Positions 32,733 to 42,260 of a DNA stretch of 64,000 nucleotides are shown one piece after another; position 1 is the first letter of the stretch; every line of letters starts with the position of its first letter. Below the pieces are notes generated by a model. That model was not told the origin of the DNA, ran no database searches, and worked only from the letters and a program-made list of their open reading frames with translations. The stretch is from Emiliania huxleyi CCMP1516 (lineage: Eukaryota; Haptophyta; Isochrysidales; Noelaerhabdaceae), in assembly GCF_000372725.1 (NCBI RefSeq), contig NW_005198537.1, positions 192,873 through 256,872 on the forward strand, read 5' to 3'. A program made the translations under genes and the position numbers.

Positions 32733-35056
32733 CTAGACCGCCCGGATCATCGCCCCTGGCGGCACGAGCTCGACCACCTCGGCGGGCGCGCCCGATTCAG
32801 CGGCCGCTCCAAACCCGGCAGCCTCGAGCCACCGCGCGCCCTCGACTCGTAGGAGGGGCGGGAGCACCGGGGAGATGGCCCAGCGCTGGCCGAGGGCGCG
32901 CGCCTCGCGGAGCGCGCGCGCGATGAGCATGGCCGACCACTCGGCGCGCTGCTCCGGCGTCACGTCCCGCTGCAGAGAGAGCTGCTCGAGCCACGCGACG
33001 CCTGCGGGCCGGGGTCGCGGGCGTGCGGCGCGTGCCCTGGAGGGCGGGGTGGGCTGGGCCGCGCAGCACCTCGAGCGGCGCCGTCGGGCACGAGGAGGCA
33101 CGCCCCGCCGAGGTCGCCGTTGAGCCGGCCGCCCGCCTACAGGAGGGATGCGAGAAGCTTCAGGGAAGGGCCCCGGAGAGGTCGCCATGAGCCGGCCGCC
33201 GGCCGCCTGGCTCCTCGCTCGCGCGTCGGCCGCCTCTTCGGCCGAGTACGGGAGGATGACGTGCCTGGGTGGGGCGGCGAGAGAGGGTGGCACGGTGGAG
33301 GAACGCACGCAAAGAGCGACCGCATGACGGGGAGTGTGAGTCTGCAGCATGACGGGGAGTGTGAGTCTGCAGCATGACGGGGAGTGTGAGTCTGCAGCAT
33401 GACGGGGAGTGTGAGTCTGCAGCATGACGGGGAGTGTAAGTCTGCAGCATGACGGGGAGTGTAAGTCTGCAGCATGACGGGGAGTGTAAGTCTGCAGCGT
33501 GACGGGGAGTGTAAGTCTGCAGCATGACGGGGAGTGTGAGTCTGCAGCATGACGGGGAGTGTGAGTCTGCAGCGTCTGCGGCGGCGCATCTACCCTCGAC
33601 GCGCAGCCCCTTGTCGTCGTTGGCAAAGCTCGTGGCGCTGCCGTGGCAGCGCTGGCGCAGCAGCGCGACGGCCTGGGAGAGGGAGAGGGCGAGGTGTCGA
33701 GCGCGTCGCGAGTGGGAAGCGTCGAGTGTTGAGCGCGAGCCTGGTAGAGGGACAGCGCCTCCGCCGCGCCCTGCGCCTCGATGTCCGACCACGAGAGGCA
33801 GAGGATTACGCCGCCGGAGCCCTGCGAGGCGACGCCCACCGCGCCAGCCACGCTCAGCGGACGGAACTGCGCTGCAGGCCGACCCGCGCTGCCCTCGCCG
33901 GCGCCCTCGGCGGTCACGTTGGAGCGGAGGGCGCGCAGCGCTGCGCCGAGGGCGGCTCGCCTGGCCCGCACCTGCAGGAGGGCCCGGAGAAGGTTCCGAG
34001 GGGGGGCGGGGCTGAGGGACGGGCGGCTCTCCCGGCCCCGCCACCTGCGGCTCGACGATCTCGTGGAGGTCGCGAGCGTGCGGGCGGGCGGGCAGCTGCG
34101 CCAGCCGCTCGTACTCGGACGCGCCTCCCAGCGCTAGCATCACCTGCCGTGGCCCGGGGCAGGGTGAGAGGGGGGAGGTGGGGAGGCAGGGAGGAGGGGT
34201 GAGAGAGGGGAGGTGGGGAGGCAGAGAGGACCTGCCACGGCTCGGGGTGGGCGCGATAGAGCATCGCCTTTCCGAGCATCTCCGTCACGACGGGCAGCTC
34301 GCCGCCCAGCACGTTTGGCCGCGCGGCCGAGGCGGGCTCCTCGCCGCCCTCGGGCGGCGTGCTCGCTTGCGGTGTGACGTAGTGCCGCTCGGCGAAGTGC
34401 GAGACCGCGTCCCTTCTTCCGGCCGCGGAGAATCGGTGCACCTCGCGCGTGACGTGGTGCGGCTCGAAGGCGAACACCGTCTCAAAGCGCGCGCGCTCGA
34501 ACTTGAGCAGCCCGACGGCCGGAGAGTTGAGGCACACGGAGGCCTGGGTCGAGGCACGCAGCCACGCGCAGGCGTTGCGGTGCGCGGGGCTGTCGCGGTC
34601 GTAGTCGGAGCAGCCGGCGACCATGACACCCGCCGCACGCTCGACGGGCTCGCAGTACTCCAGAATGCCCAGCCGAAGCCGCCGCCTGTCGGCCACGGGC
34701 CAGTCCGCGCTGACCGTCTCCTCCGCCGCCGCAAGGGTCTTGAGGTTCGGGAGCATCAGCACGAGAGGGCCGCTGAGGACGGTGAGAGCGCGCATGCAGC
34801 GTAGCGCAAGGTGTACGAAGGCATCGTCGTTCTCTTGCACAATCTCCGCCTCCACAGTCATCTCTCGCTGTCCAGACACGACGGCAGACATCACCGCCGC
34901 CCGTGCTGCCTCAGCCATCTCCTCGACGCTGCTCGGCACGCTGCAGCCGAGGACGCGGCAGCGTGGGCGGTCGCGGAGCGCGGCGACATGAAAGCGTGGA
35001 TGCCGTATCGCATCGGAGGCGGCGAGGAGTGTGACGGTAATCAGGAACATTCGCAT
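32733..35056 (-). CDS. DUF1995 domain protein with acetyltransferase-like C-terminus
   Basis: Five exons on the minus strand: 35056-34232, 34143-34045, 33971-33741, 33672-33594, 33001-32733, giving 500 residues. Intron 3 uses GC, the others GT. A signal peptide (MRMFLITVTLLAASDA) precedes a DUF1995-like region: PSSVEEMAEAARAAVMSAVV at the start, an acidic stretch, LVLMLPNL, and the hallmark AMLYRAHPEPWQV spanning exons 1-2. Plant DUF1995 proteins (LPA3-type) act in the chloroplast stroma or thylakoid, so a plastid location is likely. From about residue 309, exons 3-5 encode a second domain with helix AEWSAMLIARALREARALG and ARWLEAAGFG, the closing pattern of GNAT acetyltransferases; catalytic residues cannot be assigned. 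Intron 4 (593 bp) contains a 25-bp minisatellite. Confidence 0.72.
33324..33573 (+). repeat. 25-bp minisatellite, 10 copies, inside intron 4 of the DUF1995 gene
   Basis: Unit starts fall every 25 bp from 33324 to 33549; core GACGGGGAGTGTGAGTCTG. Copies 5-8 carry A instead of G in GTGTAAG, and one starts GTGACGG. The unit length is not a multiple of three, and the array lies between clean splice sites, so it is intronic. Confidence 0.95.
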
Positions 35057-35594
35057 AAGCGTGTTTAGCTGCTTTGGCGCAAGCCGAAGCTGGACTGCTT
35101 GGCGCGAACGCCGACAGACTTGGGCAGGGGAAAGAATTCACTGGTCAGCTCCAAGTGCTCCAAGCAACTCCCTCGTCCTCACTGGAAGGGAATCTTAGGT
35201 GGTCCGGTTCATGATGGCCCCGCCGTGCCAACCAGTTTAAATTCCTCGTGGACGAGCTGGTCTTGGCCCGGCATGACAGGCTGCATCCCCTGGACAACAG
35301 GCCCGCGATTTGTTGCGAGATCGCTCATAAGTATGCAAGCCACACCAAGGTCTCTATAAGGGTTGTTGAAGGCGATCACACGCCACACCCCTGAACGAGA
35401 GGCCGAGCCGGCAAGGTTTTTTATGGTTCCTTCCTACAAGTGATCGCGTTCGACGTTAAGGCGATCACACGCCACACCCCTGAACGAGAGGCCGAGCCGG
35501 CAAGGTTTTTTATGGTTTCCTACAAGTGATCGTTCGACGTTCGTGCAAGAGAGGCCAACTTTGCCAAAACGACGCGCACCCAAAAAAATACCTA
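35057..35594. other. Intergenic with an 84-bp tandem duplication
   Basis: About 35370-35455 and 35456-35536 are tandem copies sharing GGCGATCACACGCCACACCC and GCCGGCAAGGTTTTTTATGG, differing by small deletions. The remainder is the upstream side of the DUF1995 gene and the 3' flank of the hydrolase. Confidence 0.7.
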
Positions 35595-36489
35595 TCACCA
35601 CCCACTGGCACTGCCACTCCCCAGCAGCGCGCCAAACACGCGGCCAATCTCCTCCTCGGACTGCCGCGTCATAAATACGTGGGAATCGCTCAGTCTGTGC
35701 ATGGCGGCGCCGGTCCGCTGGAGGGCCTCGTGCTGCGACGGCGGGCAAAAGCCGTCATCGCTCGCGTGAAAGATGTGGACGAGCGGAGGGGCGGCTGCCG
35801 CCGCCGCGGCGCCCTGGGATGCGAAGCCAGCGGCGAGCTTGATGCACGCCGCCTCCGCGCCCGCCGCCTCGTCCGCCTCGTCCGCCTCGTCGTGACAACA
35901 GCGCGCGCCCCCGCCCCCGCCGCGTGCAGAGAAGAAGGGCGCCGGCAGCGCAAGCCGTGCTGCCGAGGCCTGCGCACGGGCCGCCTCGGGTGAGCGTGCG
36001 CAGTGGCGCTGGGTGTCGGGCGTCGGGCGCGCAGGAGCCGCTCGCCATGGCTTCGAGCGTCGGCGCCAGCAGCAGCGTCGGGCCACGCCACCGCCGCTCA
36101 CTCAGCAGCCAGCAGGCGACGCCGCCGCCCCACGAGAAGCCAACCACGAGATCCACGGTGCCGCCCTTGAGGCAGAGCTCTGCCGCCGCCACCGAGCGAC
36201 GGATGGCGCCGCGCACGAGCAGCGCCACAAGCCTCGGCGCCAGGCACAGCACGGCGGCGCCGGTCACGAGCGCAGCGGCAGCGCCGCACCCGGCCGCGGA
36301 GACCGCCCACGGAAGGCAAGCGGCTCCGGCGAGCAGCGCAGCCTCCCACGTGAAGCACCAGCGCGCGCCCTGCGGCGGCATGTGCAGCGGCGGCTCGACA
36401 AAGGTGCACTCCCCAGACCAGCGCCGCCGCAGGTAGTCGAGAGGTCCGCCCGACCAGCCGCCGAGCACAAGCACTCGGGGCTTGCACAT
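35595..36489 (-). CDS. Alpha/beta hydrolase with two predicted membrane segments
   Basis: Two exons on the minus strand: 36489 to about 36022 and 35969-35595, joined by an intron whose donor is best read as GC (GAC|GCC or TGC|GCG). The product is about 280 residues. The nucleophile elbow is VGFSWGG with Ser119. The acid is in VHIFHASDDGF and the His in LSDSHVF, completing a catalytic triad in the usual order. Two hydrophobic segments near residues 48-65 and 70-92 lie between strand 1 (RVLVLGGWSGG) and the elbow, an unusual place, suggesting a membrane-associated lid. The substrate is unknown; lipase or esterase is likely from the fold. Start chosen at the first Met of the conserved first strand. 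Confidence 0.75.
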
Positions 36490-36860
36490 ATCTGTCTCGC
36501 CCTGGGGGCGCGGTAGAGCGATTCCGGTCTACCGCCACCGCTCACACCTCGCTGCGCCTTTACCGCTACCGCCAGAGGCCGCCCGCTGTTTACCGCTACC
36601 GCTAGACCCCACTCAGTTATGGGTGCAGGATTCGACACTTCAGCTTGGTGGAGGCCGAGCAAGCCTGCTCTAGCCTCACGCGTTCGCCCCTGTTGTCTGT
36701 TGTTTGTTGTGCCCTTGTTTGTTCTCTTGGCACCTGGGAGTGCTGGGGGGGGCGACAGGGAGAATGTGGCCCTGAGTTATGTGTACGCCAACTCAGGGTG
36801 TGTGGCAGCCAGCTGGCTGTGTGTCTTGTGAGCCTGTTTGTGTCTGTGTGTCGCTCGTGC

Positions 36861-36949
36861 GTGTCGTCATCATCTGTCCCGCGTCCACCCATACCGCGTT
36901 GGTGTCCAGTCCGAGCCTGACTGTTCTTCATCTTTCTACATACATACAG
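36861..36949 (+). mobile_element. Intron-shaped ~89-bp element, copy 1
   Basis: Starts GTGTCGTCATCATCTGTC, ends in a pyrimidine-rich stretch and TACATACATACAG. It is about 90% identical to 58120-58208 in the same orientation. It begins with GT and ends with CAG, like a complete spliceosomal intron. Confidence 0.75.
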
Positions 36950-37114
36950 CTTGGTATAGTATCATCGTATCCCAGATCATACCCCAGGGCTATACCCTGA
37001 TACCCTCTTGAGAGGACCCGCATTGGGCCCCTAGAGGATAGGCTGATACCCTGGTGGCGGTTACCCTTCACACCGGACACGACCCCCCTCTTCACACCTC
37101 TTCGCGCGGGTGAT

Positions 37115-37339
37115 ATGCACACATGCGGGCGCTGCCAGGAAATCGTTCTCGAAGTCAACATGGCACCGGCAACATCCGGTGAATTCCGAAACAGCTGGCT
37201 TTGCCGAAACGAGGAGGCGTGCATTGCGCGCGCAACAGAGCTGGTGGGCGTGGCGCGCGGGTACGGCGGAAGCGCAAAGAGTTTGAATGATACCGGGGCG
37301 GACCGTGCGGGAGGGCTCGGTCCTCGGTGCGAGGTGTGA
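37115..37339 (+). CDS. Small hypothetical Cys-containing ORF, possibly a gene fragment
   Basis: A 74-residue frame, HTCGRCQEIVLEV near the start and NSWLCRNEEACIARATEL after it. The CxxC followed by a later CxxxxxC pair could bind zinc. Composition is more protein-like than neighbouring frames, but it lies inside an inverted-repeat element and has no recognised family. It could be a captured exon. Confidence 0.3.
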   Translation: MHTCGRCQEIVLEVNMAPATSGEFRNSWLCRNEEACIARATELVGVARGYGGSAKSLNDTGADRAGGLGPRCEV

Positions 37340-37482
37340 ATTGTCGCTTCGCTGCGCGGCCGCCGATGATACCTTGATACCCAGCCGAGATAAGACATAA
37401 GTCCCCACAGAGGCCAGAGCATACCTTGATACCCCCTCGAGAAGGATACGATGATACTATACCAAGCTGAAGTGTCGAATCC

Positions 37483-38449
37483 AGCCGGCCTAGTCGACTT
37501 TCACGTTTGCGAGGGAAATAGAATTTCACGGAAATAGAATTTAAACAAATAGAATTTTACAACCACCTCCCTCGCACAACACTGGGCACGGGAAACAGAA
37601 TATTCCTGGGGGCCCGATCTGTCGGGAGCGAGGGAGAGAGCAGCACGCGGGAAGAGGAAGGGAGGGTCCCTCCGGGATAGAATTTTTCTTTTTTTCTTTC
37701 GGAGAAGGTTTCATTTTTTGTGTATGTAGCTCTTACCTACATTCCTGAAGAAGATTTCTTGTTGGTTTTCAAAAATCTTCTTACATTCCTGACTCTGCTG
37801 ACAGGGTTTGCGATGAGGAGCGACCCGAAGGGTTTCTCAGAGGTTAGTGCACCACCGCCGAAGCGCAAGAACTCTACGACGGATCGGGCTCATACTAGCA
37901 CCCCTGCCACCTCGCCCGAGCCGATGTTCTGGCTCAGAGAGAGATTTCTTCTTCTCTCTGGCTCAGCGAGGTTGCTGCGGAGCACTCGCGGACCGACCTT
38001 CTGGCCCAGCGAGGCCGCTGCGGGGGCACCCGGCGGCTCGGGTCACTTCTCAGCGCAAACTCAGAAACAAGCTGCCGAGCCCAAATCACTGTGAGAGTCG
38101 TGATTTCTTGTTGGTCTTTAAAAATCTCTCTCTCTCAAACTCAGTCGAGCAGGAGGTAAGGTGTGTGTGTGCGTGGAAGGGGACGATTTTGTCTTTTTTT
38201 CTTTCGGAGACAAGGAACGTTGTTGTTTCATTTTGGATCAATTACGGGCGACGCCGAAAACATCAACAAGCAGGCGCGCCCTGTGCGCACCAACTGGATC
38301 AAGAACAAGCAAGCGGCAAACGGCCTCTCTTTTGGGCTCGAGCAGGTTTGCCTCTCGCACCCCGTCTGTTTCCTTGTTTTCCTTTCCTTTTCTCCCGCCT
38401 TCCAGCTTCCTAAGGTCTTGGCTTTTTATTTAGCAGACAAGTGCAGAAA
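37483..38449. other. Intergenic, lower-GC region without a supported gene
   Basis: AT-richer than the rest of the window, with short repeated words such as AAATAGAATTT (37520-37560) and GATTTCTTGTTGGT (37757 and 38101). Open frames up to 188 codons exist but show Ser/Leu-rich, non-conserved composition. No RNA gene was recognised. Confidence 0.4.
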
Positions 38450-38545
38450 CATGCACATGCACATGACAACATGACATGACATGGACATGGACATGGACAT
38501 GGACATGGACATGGACAACATGCACATGCACATGCACATGTTGCG
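38450..38545 (+). repeat. GGACAT / GCACAT hexamer microsatellite
   Basis: A run of GGACAT units (about 38477-38516) flanked on both sides by GCACAT units. The two outer parts are inverted with respect to each other, so the stretch can fold back. Confidence 0.85.
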
Positions 38546-38594
38546 AGGAGCCCTTTCCGTGCTGAGCCCTTTGCACCGCTGGCACCCACGCTGT

Positions 38595-39330
38595 TCACCG
38601 CCACCGTGCGGCGTGCCCAGCCCTTGTCGGCCAGGCTCTTGCGCCGTCACCGACCGACGGCTCGCACGGCCGTGCGGTGAGCAAAAATTTTGGGTCGCTG
38701 CGCGCCTGCCGGATGCTCTGCGACGTCTGGACGCTCGCCAGAAACGCCAGGAAGCTTGCCTTCCACCCCTGTGCCCGAGGGCGAACGGCAGTGGTCGGCA
38801 GCCTCTGCGACGCTCCGATCGGCTCCTCGACCTCATCGCCTGCGACGAGCCAGCATGGCTCGTCGCTCGACGGCAGCCTGCCCAGTGCGCTCTTGGCATT
38901 CTGTACAGCCTCGCCAAGCTCTCTGTGACGGCCTGCAGGGCCGGCGCGGACCGCCTTGGGCGCGATGGCCCTCCTCAGTGCCCACCTCTTCGATGCCTGT
39001 CGGCTCTCCAATCTCGTCGCCGGCGGGAGGCCCGCATGGCGCGCTGCTCGATGGCAGCCTGCTCAGTACGCCTTGGACAGTGACTTCTGCCTCGCTGCTC
39101 TTACTGCAGCCGCCTCCGGGACCGGCGCCGGCCGCCACGCCTCGCCAGTGCTGTCTACGCCTGCGACACGCGTGTCGGCTCGCCGCCCGCGTCGCCCGCG
39201 GCGGGCCCGCATGGCGCGCCGCTCGTCGGGAGCGTGCCCAGCAGGCTGTGCAGGGCAGCCTGCCTCACTCAGGGCGCCGCCGCCGCTGCGCGGGGCCGCC
39301 ACCGGCGCTGCTGCCGTGAACACTGCCGCC
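38595..39330 (-). other. Degenerate repeat-containing ORF region, minus strand
   Basis: On the minus strand a motif recurs three times, spaced about 165-200 bp: LGRLPSSDEPCWLVAGDEVE, LSRLPSSSAPCGPPAGDEIG, and LGTLPTSGAPCGPAAGDAGG, each followed by acidic/Pro residues. This suggests an internally duplicated coding sequence, but the copies are not in one uninterrupted frame and no start, stop or splice scheme could be settled. It may be a decaying gene. Confidence 0.35.
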
Positions 39331-39427
39331 GTGTACGTCACCATCGCCTCTCTTCGTCGCCGATCTCGCCGACGCCGCTCGCCGCTCGCCGCTCGCCGCC
39401 GCCCTGCCCTGCCCTGCCCAGCCCTCG

Positions 39428-39492
39428 CACAAACAAACCAACACACACACCCACAACACACACACACATTCACACACACACACAACACACCC
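39428..39492 (+). repeat. CA-rich microsatellite
   Basis: ACACAC runs with occasional CC and TT interruptions. It separates the repeat-motif region from the duplicated block that follows. Confidence 0.85.
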
Positions 39493-39545
39493 TGCCCTCA
39501 CTCGAGCGCCCCGCGCCCTCCCGCCCCACGCCCTGCGCCTCACGC

Positions 39546-40395
39546 CTCGCGTCCCACGCACGCCCCGCGCCCCGCGCCCCCACGCCCCTCACCCTGCGCC
39601 TCACGCCTCCCTCCCCACCCTCTCAGGCATTTCTCCTCCCTGCTGCTCGCCGACTCCTCCTCCCCCCGCATGACCGACGACTACCCGACCTTCGGCGACT
39701 CCTCCCTCTTCGGCGCCAACGTCTACTACCCGTTCGGCCCGGTGAGGGGCGGGAGCGCAGCCATTCCAACGGCTGGGAAAATTTCTGAACGGCCGTGCAT
39801 GCGTCTGCATGCCGGCTTACTAAGAATGTCCCTCGCTCCTGCTCCTCTCTCGGAAGACGCGCGCCGGCCTGGGGGACTCGCTTGCGATCCCGTTCCAGCC
39901 AGAGGCCGCATGAGGCGTGTGGGACGGTGCACGCTGGGGCTCGGCCCCAAGTGCGCTGGCCTCGCGTCTCGAGGGGAGGGCGGCTCGTAACTGAGGTCCG
40001 CCTGCGGAGACAGTCGTCCTCCCCTTCTCGGCGGGGCAACTAGGTCATTGAGGCCCCCCCCGGGGAAGAGACCGAACGGCCGGCCGACACTCTCGGCCAT
40101 TCCAACGGCCAGGCCGCTCGCTTAAGGCTGATTGGCTAGACGAGCGGCCTACCTCCATGGGGCTGTTGGCACGGGGGGAGGTGTCAATCACGCTCCCGGG
40201 ACGCCGGAGAGATCTCGGGTTGGTCTCCCCCGCCTTCAGCCCTGACCCGACGGGGACGCCACCACCCTCGCCCAGGGATCTACAATGCTGTCTTAAGGTC
40301 CGACCTGTGGGCTCTGCCTGCGCTCGGCACCGGGCACCGCCTCGGTATACAAAATGCGCCTGCGGGCGGACCCTCACAGATCACAGATCACACCC
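39546..40395 (+). repeat. Segmental duplication copy A, carrying an exon-like fragment
   Basis: Two blocks (39546-39690 and 40090-40395) reappear in the same order and orientation at 54952-55095 and 55180-55470. Landmarks are GGCTGATTGGCTAGACGAGC and GCACCGGGCACCGCCTCGGT. In copy A the first block is followed by an exon-like stretch (after CTCTCAG, before GTGAGG at 39742) reading MTDDYPTFGDSSLFGANVYY. Copy B loses this reading after the MTDE equivalent. The piece between blocks is unique to A. Confidence 0.8.
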
Positions 40396-40722
40396 TCTCT
40401 TTTCCTCCCGGGAAAACTCCGTGGAAATCGTCAAATTTTGGGCGCTGAGCCGAGTCTGAGGCTGGTTTGGGCCCAAAATCAGCCAAATTTTAGGCCAAAT
40501 CGGAGAGAGATTTTTAGAAGCCAACAAGAAATGACAAATGGGTGAGTTCTTCTCTCAAATCGGCAAAATATTTCTCGCAGCGTTCCTGGGCTGATTTTGG
40601 GCTTCTCTTTCTCATGCGAGAGAGAGGGTTGTGTTCTTGGCTTCCGCTTTGTGTAAAAATCAATTCGGGGGCACGGGAGCGGCTTATGCGCTTTCTCTCT
40701 GTTTTCACAGTGGGGACGAGTC

Positions 40723-41172
40723 ATGGCCTACATCATCCTCACCTACGCAGCGTTCCTGGCGGTGGCCGGCGCTGCCGCGCCTTCCCCGGGCGGACTGACA
40801 CGGCTCCGCGGCGGCTCGGCGTCGCCGGCTCTTCTCTCGCCCGAGCGGCGCCGGCTCATCGATGACGTGCTGCGCGAGACCGAGCGGAGTGCGGCGACGC
40901 TCCGACAGCGGCTCCGTCCGCTCGGCGGACCAACGCCCGCAGACGCCGCAGCAGCGGGGGCAGCCCTCGGGTTTTGCTTCGGTAAGGTCCTCATCGGCGA
41001 CCCCAAGCTGCTGGCGCTGGTTGGCGCGGCGTCTTTTGCGTACGCGCAGCGCCACCCTGGCAGCACATGCCGACTGCTCGGAGCCGAGTGGGGCAGCCGG
41101 CTGAAGGCGGTGTCGGGCCGGTCCGCCCAGGTGGTGTGGGACGTTCGTGGCAGCCTCGGAAACATGCGCTGA
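40723..41172 (+). CDS. Small secreted or plastid-targeted hypothetical protein
   Basis: A single exon of 149 residues. An N-terminal signal peptide (YIILTYAAFLAVAGAAA) is followed by a Pro/Gly/Arg-rich stretch, a layout typical of bipartite plastid leaders. The mature part contains LLSPERRRLIDDVLRETERS, then a Gly/Ala-rich hydrophobic span (AAGAALGFCFGKVLIGDPKL) that could cross a membrane, and a basic C-terminus. I do not recognise the family. The 5' flank contains a 14-bp inverted pair (40470-40483 and 40589-40602). The 3' end abuts an inverted duplication. Confidence 0.55.
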   Translation: MAYIILTYAAFLAVAGAAAPSPGGLTRLRGGSASPALLSPERRRLIDDVLRETERSAATLRQRLRPLGGPTPADAAAAGAALGFCFGKVLIGDPKLLALVGAASFAYAQRHPGSTCRLLGAEWGSRLKAVSGRSAQVVWDVRGSLGNMR

Positions 41173-41204
41173 ACGCAAGCGGGCGTGTGCTGGGGCGTGG
41201 AGCG

Positions 41205-41600
41205 ACGAGCGAGCGGCCTCCTCGAGCTGCCTGGAGAGGTGCTCGAGCTCGCGGCTGCTCGGCTCCATGGCCGACTCTCTGCTAATGAAACCCCGCCCGC
41301 GCAGAACGAGACTCCGGCGCAGAACGAGACTCCATCTTCTCGCCCGCCAGCAAGCCACGCAACCCTCCCGGCCGCGCCGCTTCTTCACACCGAGGGCGTT
41401 CACACCGTAAGCTGAAGGCCACCCTTGCTTGCAGCAACAAGCATCGGCAGGTCGGGCGCTCCATCGCACTCGGCGCGCGCCCGCCCGCCGCGCCGCCCCA
41501 TCGCACCCCACCCCCCCGCCGCCGCGCGATCCCGCCGCCGCCGCCAAACCCCTCGGCCGCCGCCGCCGCGCGCCGCCGCCGCTCTGCGCGGGCCGCCGAG
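41205..41600 (-). repeat. Inverted duplicate of the promoter and start of the Gln-rich gene
   Basis: Reverse complement of about 43424-43806, highly similar. It includes the upstream region, the start codon and the first ~22 codons (MEPSSRELEHLSRQLEEAAR) of the gene at 43740. After that point the two copies diverge and the copy runs on in an unrelated frame. Small insertions and deletions distinguish the copies near 41430-41450. Confidence 0.88.
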
Positions 41601-42260
41601 CGCCGACGCGGCGGCAGGGTCAGAGCGGCACTCACACGGTACACGCTCGGCAGTCTTTGAGTCTTACTTTGTGGGTGGACGTCCCCGCGCGTGCGCGCGG
41701 GGAGGCTGAGCAGGCGGGGCCGGGGGTGAGAGCGGCGGGGTGGTGAGGCCGAGGGACCGCGAGGGTCGGAGGGACGTGTGCAGAGTGTCTGAGTCTCTGA
41801 GACTGAGTACTGAGAGAGGTGAGCGGAGCGGCGTGAGCGCGCGGTGTCGTGTGAGCCGTGCGCCCTTTTGCATCTTGGGACCGTGTAAACGGACAAAACT
41901 TAACCGCGGAGACAAATGAGAGTTGATAGTAGCAACGTTAAAGAGCTCTACTACTACCCTGGGGCCTGGTGCACAATGACAACTCCGTGAGTGTGTCTCC
42001 CGACGTGATGCGTGACAGTCTCCGTGTCCCACGTGCCCATGCTACTGAGGGCGGGCGCAAAGCGCGGAGTAAGCAGGGGAGGGGCGCGCGCGTGCGAGGC
42101 CTCCCCCAGGGGACGGAGAGTGCGAGGAGTGCAGCCTCCACTGCGCCGCGCGCTGCCGCCCGCCGCCGCCGCCGCCGCAGTTTGGTGTCTGCAGGTAAGG
42201 ACACCACCATGCGTGGAATCATACATCACCTCATGCCCACCCAGCGACCGTCCGAGGCCG
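41601..42260. other. Intergenic, no supported gene
   Basis: GC-rich with a GAGTCTCTGAGACTGAG-type near-palindrome around 41788-41808. Frames are short and Arg/Ser-rich. The right end is the 3' flank of the PP2C gene. Confidence 0.4.

Larger units (their letters stand above)
36628..37482. repeat. Inverted-repeat element with 21-bp outer and 25-bp inner arms
   Basis: Outer arms 36628-36648 and 37462-37482 are perfect inverted copies (ATTCGACACTTCAGCTTGG). The inner arms 36948-36972 and 37444-37468 (GGTATAGTATCATCGTATCC) are also perfect. Several GATACC words surround them. The region holds a copy of the ~89-bp intron-like element (36861-36949). It is probably a non-autonomous element or a stack of insertions. 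Confidence 0.8.

Noticed and set aside
37720-38094. 124-residue plus-strand frame
   Set aside because: Low-GC, Ser/Phe/Leu-rich sequence with internal word repeats; no coding signal and no neighbours in frame.
40250-40390. A possible 5S rRNA or tRNA in the duplicated block
   Set aside because: No cloverleaf or 5S internal control sequence could be matched; the repeat nature is sufficient explanation.
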